A stretch of DNA of 64,000 nt, from contig NZ_CP092106.1 of assembly GCF_029016485.1 (NCBI RefSeq), positions 2,356,001 to 2,420,000 on the forward strand. Direction: 5' to 3'. The notes under the pieces were generated by a model. The model was not told the origin of the DNA and made no database searches. It worked only from the letters and a program-made list of their open reading frames with translations. The stretch is from Vibrio sp. JC009. GTDB taxonomy: Bacteria > Pseudomonadota > Gammaproteobacteria > Enterobacterales > Vibrionaceae. A program made the position numbers and the translations under genes. Positions 25,930 to 34,452 of the stretch are shown here, piece after piece. The number at the start of each line of letters is the position of its first letter. The stretch's first letter is position 1.

Positions 25930-26052
25930 CTGAATATTATCAGACATATGATGTAATGAAATCATCAAAAATCAAGATTGGTTGTCCCTCTGTGTTAACA
26001 TGGGCGATTATTTCACACTAATAGCCTCTTTTTGAGGCTTTTAGTGTTTTTT
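25930..26052 (+). ncRNA. Predicted tracrRNA
   Basis: The anti-repeat at 25938-25962 pairs with the crRNA repeat as two helices: TATCAGACATATG (13 bp, perfect) and AATGAAAT (8 bp with one G-U), separated by a 4-base mismatch bulge as in Cas9 dual RNAs. The tail (GAAATCATCAAAAATCAAGA, then CCCTCTGTGTTAACATGGG) resembles the Francisella novicida tracrRNA tail, recalled from memory. It ends in a strong Rho-independent terminator. A possible promoter is TTGTAT (25904-25909), 16 bp, TACGCT. The exact 5' end is uncertain. Confidence 0.85.
26016..26052 (+). terminator. Terminator of the tracrRNA
   Basis: CACTAATAGCCTC (26016-26028) and GAGGCTTTTAGTG (26034-26046) form a 13-bp stem with one mismatch and a TTTTT loop, followed by TTTTTT. 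The U-run is only on the plus strand, which confirms tracrRNA direction. It touches the cas4 stop, so transcription converges here. Confidence 0.92.
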
Positions 26053-26623
26053 AGCCTCTGTCATTGCAAAAGTTAAGATATTCACACTGTTCGCACTGCG
26101 CGTAGCTGGCACTGGTGTCAGGCATTAGTTGTGTGTTCTGCATTTGCTGAATGTGTTCTAGCGCGACTTTCAATTGCCTGTAATTTTCAGGCGCAAAATT
26201 TATCTGATGAACCTTCCCTTTAGTACCGTAAGAAATAAAACCTTTAGAGACAGTAACTCCAAAGAATTCCTCGACCATCGATGCATAAGCCGTTAATTGC
26301 AGGATTTGTCCCCGAGTTGGCTTAATGCAATCCAGCTTAAATTCCACAACATAACTTTGATCCTGACAAAACAATACAGCATCAGCTAAGCCATGAATAC
26401 CCATTTTTTCTGACTTTAAAACAACATCGAACTGTAGCTTTCCCTCAGAAGCCTTATATCTGCTCAAGGTTCTGGACTGACTCAGCATAGTCTCACGCTG
26501 ATGGTATTCAAGCCCCTGTTTGACCCATAAAGGAGAAGGTACTTTTAATCCCAGAACATATTGATAAAAAACAATTCGAGGGCAAAAACAGTACTGACGA
26601 AATAAACTGGCGGGTACAGTCAT
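26051..26623 (-). CDS. cas4: Cas4, CRISPR adaptation nuclease
   Basis: Cas4 trims pre-spacers and selects PAM-containing ends during adaptation, and marks subtype II-B among Cas9 systems. The 190-residue product has an N-terminal Fe-S cysteine region (QYCFCPR, C12/C14). The nuclease core has a conserved His (about 41), Asp in GLADAVLF and the EFK motif in YVVEFKLD. A C-terminal cysteine cluster CEQCEYLNFC completes the Fe-S site. Its ATG overlaps the cas2 stop (ATGA), and it is the last gene of the operon. Confidence 0.95.
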   Translation of the reverse strand: MTVPASLFRQYCFCPRIVFYQYVLGLKVPSPLWVKQGLEYHQRETMLSQSRTLSRYKASEGKLQFDVVLKSEKMGIHGLADAVLFCQDQSYVVEFKLDCIKPTRGQILQLTAYASMVEEFFGVTVSKGFISYGTKGKVHQINFAPENYRQLKVALEHIQQMQNTQLMPDTSASYAQCEQCEYLNFCNDRG

Positions 26624-26919
26624 AGAACCTCAAAACGTTCAGGTCTTTTAAACTCTTCTGCTTTATAGCCAAATCCATACCGGGCAATAATGTCCCCCAG
26701 TTTTGCCCTGACCAGAAAAGCTTTATCCGACTCTTTATCAAGTTTCGAAAACAACCGGTAAACTGCACGCTCCTCAGCCCGGTTTACAAAACCCCAAAAA
26801 ACAGATTTTTGAATCGGATCCAACCCGATATCCTTCAATTGCTCAAACAGTTTTTTCCGCTGCTTGTTATCTTCCACATCGTAAGCAACCAGTACTTCAT
26901 ATCTAAGCTCTCGGTTCAT
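26620..26919 (-). CDS. cas2: Cas2, CRISPR adaptation protein
   Basis: Cas2 is the central dimer of the Cas1-Cas2 integrase. From ATG 26919 the product has 99 residues, starting MNRELRYEVLVAYDVEDNKQ with the conserved Asp after the first beta-strand (VAYDVEDN). A GTG 9 bp upstream is an alternative start but would overlap the cas1 stop. The following KKLFEQLKDIGLDPIQKSVF is the typical Cas2 helix and strand. Confidence 0.94.
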   Translation of the reverse strand: MNRELRYEVLVAYDVEDNKQRKKLFEQLKDIGLDPIQKSVFWGFVNRAEERAVYRLFSKLDKESDKAFLVRAKLGDIIARYGFGYKAEEFKRPERFEVL

Positions 26920-26921
26920 AG

Positions 26922-27914
26922 TTACCACCGGAATATATAAGGTTTGTAGTTTTTTTCACCATAAAAGCTTCCTGACAATCTGTAAATTTGACGCTGGAGA
27001 ATTGTTTCCAGGCGCAGGCGCTTCCCTTTGTACAAGTAGTGCGTTGAGAAGGTTTTATGGATAGACGCTATCAGTTGTTTCTTTAATTTCGGGGTTAACT
27101 CTCCGGCCTTATGCAGCTTATCGGCAATTTTTATTACGTTCCGGTCAACTGTCCACGCCCGGTATATTTCCATAATATCCAAAACCAGTGAAGGTTTTCC
27201 CGCTCGCTGTGTATGTAAAAATCCCTGATAAATCTCAAGCCCAGCATTAATCAGACAATGCCATACATAGGTGCTGAGGATGCTATAACCATAATTCAAC
27301 GCTGAATTTATCGGGTCTTTTGCTCCCCGACCACTTCTGCCCGGAAAGGTTTCAGGAAATAGCCCTGACTGATATAAACACTTCCAGTAAATTGCCGCTC
27401 CACTTCCTTCATAACCTAATAAAACTTCACGCCAATCAGAGTAATTTTCTATTCGCAAACGCTGCACTTTATCAATATGTAATTTAAGATCTTTTGATGC
27501 CAGTTGGCACTGATAGGATTGATCCGGTCGCTTCTGGTATTTAGAAAAGTAGTTGAGAATAACTCTTTGATTCTTCAGTTTACCAACGACTAATTTTCGG
27601 GCTAACACTGTTGCTTCTTGAGTTTGGAGAAATTGAAACTGCTGCTCCCTGACCTTACTTACAGCATGAAGCTGACCGCCGCTGATACACGCCATAGTAT
27701 GAGTATAAGGATCAAGCACGAAAAACTTAATCCCACGCATCGCACACTGAACTATTACATTACTCGAAAAGCTCACACCCTTTTTTGTAATAGTGACCGT
27801 TTTAATCCGGCTTAACGGATACTCAGCAATAAGTTGACCATCCTCCTTGACGGTCAACCGCTCACTGGTAACACCAATAAAATGGCCGAACTCATTGACG
27901 GTAATATGCTTCAT
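26922..27914 (-). CDS. cas1: Cas1, CRISPR integrase
   Basis: Cas1 inserts new spacers at the array. The 330-residue product has an N-terminal beta domain and a helical C-terminal domain with the catalytic metal ligands E169 (LLGYEGSGAA), H234 (GFLHTQRAGK) and D246 (LVLDIMEIYR). All key residues are intact, so the system could still acquire spacers. It begins 5 bp after the cas9 stop and is followed by cas2 after 2 bp. Confidence 0.97.
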   Translation of the reverse strand: MKHITVNEFGHFIGVTSERLTVKEDGQLIAEYPLSRIKTVTITKKGVSFSSNVIVQCAMRGIKFFVLDPYTHTMACISGGQLHAVSKVREQQFQFLQTQEATVLARKLVVGKLKNQRVILNYFSKYQKRPDQSYQCQLASKDLKLHIDKVQRLRIENYSDWREVLLGYEGSGAAIYWKCLYQSGLFPETFPGRSGRGAKDPINSALNYGYSILSTYVWHCLINAGLEIYQGFLHTQRAGKPSLVLDIMEIYRAWTVDRNVIKIADKLHKAGELTPKLKKQLIASIHKTFSTHYLYKGKRLRLETILQRQIYRLSGSFYGEKNYKPYIFRW

Positions 27915-27919
27915 ATATC

Positions 27920-30900
27920 CTAGACTGGCTCCCCTAACTGATAAACCTGCCTCATCGCTTTATTTGAGCTTTCAACAATATACTCCAGCGAAACTACATC
28001 ACCGACCTGAGTTACAAATAGATTAGAACGAGGCTTACCAAACAAGTCTCCAAATAATTCTAACCAGCTCTTAGGCGTTATTAACTTAATTTCTGCAGGT
28101 AATTGGCTCCAGTGCTTTATCTCCTCTCCTCCCTGAACAAGAGGAATAACGTTTTCCATAAAATCTTTAACCGATACGAATACTCTATGTCTGAATCGGG
28201 ATTTTGAGTTGGGAGATAGCATTAAGCCCTGCACAGGAACATCACCAAGTAATTCAGCCGGAACTTTACGCCAATTATTAAAACACTCTGCATCGGCCTT
28301 AACTTGGTGCCTGGAACCAACAGCAATAAGATTCCTGCTCTGTTCAATACCCTGAATAGGCACATCTTCAGAGAAATCAATTTCTTCACCACTTCTCTTA
28401 AAGCCTGAAGCAGATAAACCCTCCACACCAAATAGTTGCCACACATCACTTTTGTCTGCATTTTTACGTTTTACCCGATAACCACCTGATGGTGAGTCTA
28501 TTTTTGGTAACGACCATTCTTTCCTTACCTTTTTATGCTGACGGGTATTTGTAATGTGCCGGGGAAAGAGTTCTTCCAGCATAGACTGATATCCAGACTC
28601 ATCAAAAAACTCCTCTTTCCCAAGTTTTCGCCCCTGATTCTGGCATACAAACTCATGCTCTGTTAACTTTAACCACTGATGCCTGCCTGGGTACTGCAAC
28701 TGCTTACCGTCCAACTTTCTTTGCTTGGCTTTTAAAAATCGGCTCTTTACTTCCACTTTGATACTAAAACCTTTTTCATCCAGCAACTTACTGTTGGCTG
28801 TAAAGGTTTTTGTCTGATCATTAAACAGCGCCGAACGTAAACTCACCTTCTGAGTGGCGTAGTGAAGGGATTCAAGTAGATCTGCAGCAAGATGATCTTC
28901 ATCACTGCAGTTCTCTTTTGCCACTCTGTGTAATAACTCAAATGCCGCTGGTTTATTAATGCTATAAGCCTTAAAGCTCGTTCCGGCCTGTTGCTTTACA
29001 TCATAAATAGTCTTATCACGCGCACCGTTCAGATATGGCCTTAGTGCCTGCCACCACAACTCGTGGGCCTGAGCCTGACCATCCACCCATATTACGTTCC
29101 TATTGTTAAACCCAACACCCAGCTTGTCTTGAGTCACGATCAGTGGAATAAAATGCTCCGCATACAAACCATCTTTAAACAGGCGCTGACTTTGAACCGA
29201 CGCTTTTTCGAATTTTAGTTTAGGCTCAATTCGTTTTATCTGAGCCTCTTTTGGCAAAATGGAGAACAGCCAGTCAGAATCATCCAGTCCGGCCGTTTGT
29301 AACATATCTCTGGTATGAGGTTGCCTTAGAGCTTCTGCCATTACCATAGCAGCATCAACCATATGGCTGGCAACTGGTTGATATTCGACTTTGGCAAACT
29401 GAGGATGTTTCTCTGCTAACCGGGAACGCTGTGACTGCCCTTTTTCTGCTTCAATATACCCGACAGAAAAATCTACCGTATTCACTGTGTAGTTCTGTCG
29501 AATTTTCTGCATGATCAACTTTGCAAGATAAGCCTGCGTTCCGTTTACTCTTGTTTTGGTTGACTGATAAAGCAAACGCATAAGATCGAATCTGAGCTCT
29601 TCAACAAACAACCCGTGCCGGATAGCTTGCCTCAGCTCAGGAGCTTCTATTTCAGTAAAACTGATTAAGCTTCCCTTTTCTATAAAAGCGCTACAAAGTC
29701 GGATAAGTTCCTGTTTAATCGCATCTCTGTCACTATGACCGAACTGAGTCTCAAGATAGGCGGGATGCAGGTTTTGCAGTGTATAAAAGCTGCGATCTTT
29801 TGTGCTGTTCCCTGTTGAAGAGCAGTAAATCAGGTTCGCTTCATGGTTAAATACCCCTTTATTGCGTCCTTTTGATTCTGCTCTTGGAATGATATGGTCA
29901 ATCTCTCCGCCTAATTCCAAAACCTCTCCGGTGTAAGGACATATACCTTTTGACGCCACTTTTATTCTTTCGTCTTTATCCAGCCATTGCGCTTCTGCTC
30001 GTTCTGCCCTCTTCAGATTGTCATTCTTGCTTTTGGCATTTCGCTTTATCTCACTTAGCGATGCAGTGAACCGAAAGCGGTTCTCTTCCACAATAATTGG
30101 TATAGAAATTCCTTCTTCCTGCTTCTCCTTTGGCAGTTGCTGAATTTTAGCCAAGGCAATCTGATAGGCTTGCTTATCCAACAGGCGGGCAAGCAGACCA
30201 TCAAATGGACGAGTGGTATCCGCAGGTAATCGAAGTCCAACTGCAGCCTCATTATCTTCTCTGTCCGGCACGATTTCGCCGCGCCAGTTGTTCTCTTTGG
30301 TACAGCTACGGCAGTTACGACTAAAGCCTTTCTGATCCTGCTCCATCAGGTTATAGAGCTTAGCTAAATCAAAAACATTGCTGAATCTCTGTGCAGGGAT
30401 ACCAAGCTGCTTCGCAATACTCTCGGCAACCTTTGGTACTACCTCACTAATCTCAATAAGGTTCTTATCTTCAACTTTTTTACCTTGTTCTTTTAGCCAT
30501 ACATTGCGCTGAATATGGTGATTAAGCGCATTGCCAAACTCTTTCTGTGACTCTGCTGCAAGCTGACACCACCCCTTGATACCTCGCCTGCCAATTCGAG
30601 GGTTTTCTCTCCATAAGTATTTAAAGCTCTCCTCCTGCCCTTCTGTCAAGTTATGGCTAAATGCACCGGACAACAGTTCGCGAAGCTGGTTAGCTTTATG
30701 AGGAGGTTTTTGACCACACACTTTTAATATCCGACCCGGGGCTTCAAACCATAGTGCATGACGGGCATCTGCTGTTTCTTGATAGAACTTAATGGCAAAT
30801 TGAATGAAGGACTCCAAAGCTTGCCCCTGAATAACCCTTCCTAAAGCATCTTTACTTCGCTGGATAAACTCACCACTCTTCTCTTCTTTAGCTATCCAGG

Positions 30901-32113
30901 CCCTTAGCTGAAATGGGTCATGAGCGCGGCTAAGCTCCAGTATTCTTTGCAGTACTTGTGCCCATGCTTCTTTATTTTGAATGTTCGCTAACTCCAGTCC
31001 TTTTTTGACAACTACACCTTGACGCTCCAATTCATCCGCCAGTTTAGAAACAATGGCAGACCATAAAGGAAGGTGCGCCTCCATTGCGTCAACTGATATC
31101 AAAAGACTCTGACATTTTGGCGGGCGACGATTATTTTGATCTTCAAAGGGAGGAATCGACAACGCGGGAACCACGGTTTCAAATAGTGTGAGAATGGGTA
31201 TGGAACGCTTTTCAAATAGAGCGATCTGATTGGCTTTATCTAGCTCTGTTTTGCAATGAAAGGCACTTAAATTTCGATAGAAAACTTTGTGCAGTTTTTC
31301 AGGCAACCAAATATCATTTGTTTTCATTGCTTCATCGTTAAAGTAACGGCGAAGCACACGAAGTTGCATATTGCTGATATGTCCTACCAGGTTTGCAAAC
31401 TGTTCAGGTGGTACTGGCAAAAGGTCACGTAGAAACTGGTAATCAGCATGATTAACAATATCTGCACGAATGTTATCCAGATAAGCAGAACGGATTTTAT
31501 GCCCGTCCAACTCAGCCTTGATAAAGCTATCAACTCCTTGCCTCAAGGCTTTTAAACCATTTGAAAGCTGTTTCTTGTTTTCTTTGTAATCATCAGGCAA
31601 AACTTTCTCAAACTCTTTTGCATTCAAACTATACTGCTCTGAATTCTTGAACGCTTTGGCTGTATCTACCACAGAAGTAATAACCTGATAAGCTTCCAAT
31701 AAATTACCTGTTCTTGGTAAGTCTGCATGATAGTAAAGAGCATAAGGTTCAGCAGGTAATACTGCTAACAAAGCTTCATCCACGTTTTCCGACAGGTAGG
31801 TAAATCCCCGCCGGTTAAGCAAACTGTTTATTGCTTCACGCTCTGTACGTCCCAGAGAATGGAATTGGATCTGATAACATTTGTCCAGTAACAGCCATAA
31901 AAGACGTTTTGCCATCTTTCTTCGCTTAGCCGTTCTGCTCTGATGTCTTCTGGCTGTACGGTCAACCTGAGAATAGGTCATGGCATCGCTATGCATCACG
32001 ACCATACCTGTTTTTTCTGCACATTCCGGGGTATCTCCCTGCTGATACTGAGAAAGATAAACCCCGGTATATTTAGCCCCCATATCAAGCGCAATTGGCG
32101 ATATTGTTTTCAT
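27920..32113 (-). CDS. cas9: Cas9, type II-B crRNA-guided DNA endonuclease
   Basis: Cas9 cuts DNA matched by crRNA:tracrRNA. The 1397-residue product has RuvC-I with D10 (PIALDMGAKYTG), an Arg-rich bridge helix (about 52-75, RTARRHQSRTAKRRKMAKR), RuvC-II with E676 (IIVEENRF), and an HNH domain with D739-H740 (GEIDHIIPR). RuvC-III has H917 and D920 (HMVDAAM). All nuclease residues are present. At 1397 aa it is nearer the Legionella/Wolinella II-B proteins than Francisella Cas9 (1629 aa), as recalled. It is first in cas9-cas1-cas2-cas4. An AT-rich stretch upstream (TAAATAATAATTAT, 32124-32137) may hold the promoter. Confidence 0.98.
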   Translation of the reverse strand: MKTISPIALDMGAKYTGVYLSQYQQGDTPECAEKTGMVVMHSDAMTYSQVDRTARRHQSRTAKRRKMAKRLLWLLLDKCYQIQFHSLGRTEREAINSLLNRRGFTYLSENVDEALLAVLPAEPYALYYHADLPRTGNLLEAYQVITSVVDTAKAFKNSEQYSLNAKEFEKVLPDDYKENKKQLSNGLKALRQGVDSFIKAELDGHKIRSAYLDNIRADIVNHADYQFLRDLLPVPPEQFANLVGHISNMQLRVLRRYFNDEAMKTNDIWLPEKLHKVFYRNLSAFHCKTELDKANQIALFEKRSIPILTLFETVVPALSIPPFEDQNNRRPPKCQSLLISVDAMEAHLPLWSAIVSKLADELERQGVVVKKGLELANIQNKEAWAQVLQRILELSRAHDPFQLRAWIAKEEKSGEFIQRSKDALGRVIQGQALESFIQFAIKFYQETADARHALWFEAPGRILKVCGQKPPHKANQLRELLSGAFSHNLTEGQEESFKYLWRENPRIGRRGIKGWCQLAAESQKEFGNALNHHIQRNVWLKEQGKKVEDKNLIEISEVVPKVAESIAKQLGIPAQRFSNVFDLAKLYNLMEQDQKGFSRNCRSCTKENNWRGEIVPDREDNEAAVGLRLPADTTRPFDGLLARLLDKQAYQIALAKIQQLPKEKQEEGISIPIIVEENRFRFTASLSEIKRNAKSKNDNLKRAERAEAQWLDKDERIKVASKGICPYTGEVLELGGEIDHIIPRAESKGRNKGVFNHEANLIYCSSTGNSTKDRSFYTLQNLHPAYLETQFGHSDRDAIKQELIRLCSAFIEKGSLISFTEIEAPELRQAIRHGLFVEELRFDLMRLLYQSTKTRVNGTQAYLAKLIMQKIRQNYTVNTVDFSVGYIEAEKGQSQRSRLAEKHPQFAKVEYQPVASHMVDAAMVMAEALRQPHTRDMLQTAGLDDSDWLFSILPKEAQIKRIEPKLKFEKASVQSQRLFKDGLYAEHFIPLIVTQDKLGVGFNNRNVIWVDGQAQAHELWWQALRPYLNGARDKTIYDVKQQAGTSFKAYSINKPAAFELLHRVAKENCSDEDHLAADLLESLHYATQKVSLRSALFNDQTKTFTANSKLLDEKGFSIKVEVKSRFLKAKQRKLDGKQLQYPGRHQWLKLTEHEFVCQNQGRKLGKEEFFDESGYQSMLEELFPRHITNTRQHKKVRKEWSLPKIDSPSGGYRVKRKNADKSDVWQLFGVEGLSASGFKRSGEEIDFSEDVPIQGIEQSRNLIAVGSRHQVKADAECFNNWRKVPAELLGDVPVQGLMLSPNSKSRFRHRVFVSVKDFMENVIPLVQGGEEIKHWSQLPAEIKLITPKSWLELFGDLFGKPRSNLFVTQVGDVVSLEYIVESSNKAMRQVYQLGEPV

Positions 32114-32894
32114 AAGTTAATTCTCATAATTATTATTTAGGAAAGCCATCATATAAGGCCAACCATTTACCTAGCCGTTCTTAAATACTCTGATTGAAAG
32201 ACAATTCTTCAAGCACAGAAGCATCTTTTACATTTTAGGTCGCTTTTCTGATTGCGTTCCTTCATATGATACGATTTTTATAAAATTTTATTAGAAGTAG
32301 TTCACAAAACTTGTTATAGAACAGATAAATAGATTTCGAACCGGATTGGGACGTCCACCCTACTGGTTTACATAACTCGTAAAGAACTTAACCAGATAAT
32401 GCTTGCACAAAACTGCTGACCAAACTACGATCAGCTTGCGGTAAAGAATAACTACTTCGTTAGTGGGCTGCCTTCTGTTGCAGTACATTGAGTTATTACC
32501 CTTCTTGCCGCCTCATTCACATATGTTCAGAACGGAAGTATTTAATCCAAGAAATTTTGAGCAACAAAACGAGACTGCGGCTTTAATGCACATGTATCAG
32601 AGCGTTGGGAAATAGTTTTGAAAAGAGGTTTTTAATTACTTTTCAACAGAAAAGAAAAAGCCCCTATCCTTTGAGAGAACTGGGGCTGGTTGCTAGCCAG
32701 ATGCCATGCGGAGATCGAGAGAAATGATCACATAACCGGCTGAGCGTGCATTTTAAACTTTCCGACCTTTGGCAGTGAGAGTGAGAGAGCCTCGGGCCTT
32801 CCGGTTAAAAATGCGATTGCCAATTTAACGCCGTGCTGCATTAATTCACGTCTGAACCGGCTAATGCAGCGTGGCGCTAATTCTGTTATATCGA
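32114..32894. other. 781-bp gap between cas9 and the sigma-54 flagellin gene
   Basis: No convincing gene is seen. The part next to cas9 (32114-32340) is AT-rich and should hold the cas operon promoter. The part next to the flagellin gene holds its terminator. The middle (32340-32640) has only short open frames without ribosome sites and no recognisable transposase remnant. Confidence 0.6.
32649..32687 (-). terminator. Terminator downstream of the sigma-54 flagellin gene
   Basis: Minus strand AGCCCC (32687-32682), an 18-base intervening segment, GGGGCT (32664-32659), then TTTTCTTTTC. It lies about 210 bp past the flagellin stop and marks the end of the flagellar block before the cas region. 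Confidence 0.75.
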
Positions 32895-34049
32895 TTACTG
32901 AAGTAATGACATCGCAGAGTTCGGCAATTGTTTTGCTTGAGCAAGAATGGAAGTACCTGCCTGTTGCAAAATCTGGTTTTTGGTAAGTTCGGTTGTTTCC
33001 TTCGCAAAGTCGGTATCTTTGATACGGCTCTTCGAGGATTCAACGTTTTCCTGGATGTTCGCCAGGTTGTTAATACTGTGACTTAGACGGTTTTGCTTCG
33101 CACCAAGGTCTGCTCGCTGACTGTCTACATATTTCAATGCAGCATCAAGGATACCTACCGCGTTCTGAGCGCCTTTCACCGATCTTACGTCAATATCCTG
33201 AGCGGTTGTATTCACAGCTTCTGCACCGCCAAGACCAATCTGACCAGCCAAAGGACCTGCGATATCAAGACCGTCTCCGGCATTAGGCTCTGCAACGAAT
33301 ATCTGTAGCAGACCGTTCTCGCCGACTGATGCTGTCAGCATATCTGTCTGACCGTTAATGTAGGTTGCCAGCTCTTCGATATCATCACCCGCTTTTGCGT
33401 TGATGTTGATGATCTCGTCTTCACCTTCATTAACACCCTTAAGTGTCAGGGTCATGGTGTTGGCATCAGCTGGTACACCCCAGTCTTTACCAATTGACTG
33501 ACCTTCCGGAAGCTCAGAGTAGTATGTCTCGCCACCCATGCGGTAATCATCGGCACGGATACTGGTCAGGCCCATAATCATGGCTTCACCTGAGTTAGCA
33601 CCAATCTGGAATGCCGCTTCACCGAAGGTTCCGTTTAGTAGTCTGCGTCCACCGAAGGAAGTGGTTTCTGCAATACGGTTTAGCTCGTCCTGAAGAGCGG
33701 TAACCTCTTCATGAATCGCCTGACGTTCAGACATTGAGTTTGAACCGTTAGCTGACTGCAAGGACAGGTCACGCATACGTACAAGTATGGCAGTGGACTC
33801 GTTCATTGCACCTTCAGCGGTTTGTGCAATCGAAATACCATCGTTAGCGTTTCGCATTGCCACGTCCAGACCACGAGACTGTGCGTTTAATCGGTTAGAG
33901 ATCTGCATACCTGCAGCATCATCTTTCGCACTGTTAATCTTGTGACCTGAAGACAAACGCTCCATTGAGGTATTCAGGTTATCTGTTGCCTTATTAAGGT
34001 AACGCTGAGACGTCATTGCCGCGACGTTAGTACTTACTGTTACAGCCAT
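32895..34049 (-). CDS. flaA: Flagellin (sigma-54 class, FlaA-like, 384 aa)
   Basis: The third flagellin, probably the core subunit whose expression precedes the sigma-28 flagellins, as for FlaA of V. cholerae and V. fischeri. From ATG 34049 ([18 protein letters not shown]) the product has 384 residues; the longer frame upstream is rejected because GGAG lies 9 bp before this ATG. It contains [20 protein letters not shown] and [11 protein letters not shown], and ends SAMSLLQ. A sigma-54 promoter precedes it. The symbol is chosen by promoter class and position after flgL, not by alignment. Confidence 0.88.
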   Translation of the reverse strand: MAVTVSTNVAAMTSQRYLNKATDNLNTSMERLSSGHKINSAKDDAAGMQISNRLNAQSRGLDVAMRNANDGISIAQTAEGAMNESTAILVRMRDLSLQSANGSNSMSERQAIHEEVTALQDELNRIAETTSFGGRRLLNGTFGEAAFQIGANSGEAMIMGLTSIRADDYRMGGETYYSELPEGQSIGKDWGVPADANTMTLTLKGVNEGEDEIININAKAGDDIEELATYINGQTDMLTASVGENGLLQIFVAEPNAGDGLDIAGPLAGQIGLGGAEAVNTTAQDIDVRSVKGAQNAVGILDAALKYVDSQRADLGAKQNRLSHSINNLANIQENVESSKSRIKDTDFAKETTELTKNQILQQAGTSILAQAKQLPNSAMSLLQ

Positions 34050-34196
34050 CTTTTTGCTCTCCTGTTGAGTTCGCAAGCTCTTTGCGAAGCGGCCAGCTTA
34101 GGTCTCATTTGGATAAGCACTGACCGTGGTGTCACTTGCAGAACCTGGTGTAATCACCTGGTTCAAAACATAATTCATTCTCTACTTATTATGTAT

Positions 34197-34211
34197 ACAA
34201 GCAACGTGCCA
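34197..34211 (-). promoter_or_regulatory. Sigma-54 promoter of the flaA-like flagellin gene
   Basis: Minus strand TGGCACGTTGCTTGT has a perfect TGGCACG -24 element and TTGT instead of TTGC at -12, with right spacing. It is about 150 bp upstream of the ATG, so the leader is long, as in V. cholerae flaA. Confidence 0.8.
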
Positions 34212-34329
34212 ACTTTTTACAACTCAATACCATTTTCTAAAAAAAACTTATAACTCTTTAAATTACATAAGGTTAAATCGCTAAGACTTTTTCCTCATTT
34301 AAATCTCTAAGAGATTTTTCCGGAAAATC

Positions 34330-34405
34330 CGGCAATTACCGGGTGGCAAGGCGCCAATTGCCGTTGCCGCTTTTTTCCGTATTGCCTGCTTTGTATAAAT
34401 TGCCG
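34330..34405. promoter_or_regulatory. CGGCAA/TTGCCG cluster upstream of the flaA sigma-54 promoter
   Basis: CGGCAA at 34330 and TTGCCG at 34358, 34364 and 34400 lie about 120-195 bp upstream of the -24 element. The same hexamers cluster before flgF. They may be enhancer sites for FlrC, but this is inferred. The other part of this 403-bp gap holds a perfect palindrome AAATCTCTAAGAGATTT (34300-34316). Confidence 0.4.
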
Positions 34406-34452
34406 TCAAATTAACCGCACATATGGCATAGGCACATAAGGCGTTGGCTAAT

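Noticed and set aside
32340..32640. Remnant of a transposase or integrase beside the cas operon
   Set aside because: No frame longer than about 60 codons and no recognisable motif or terminal inverted repeats.
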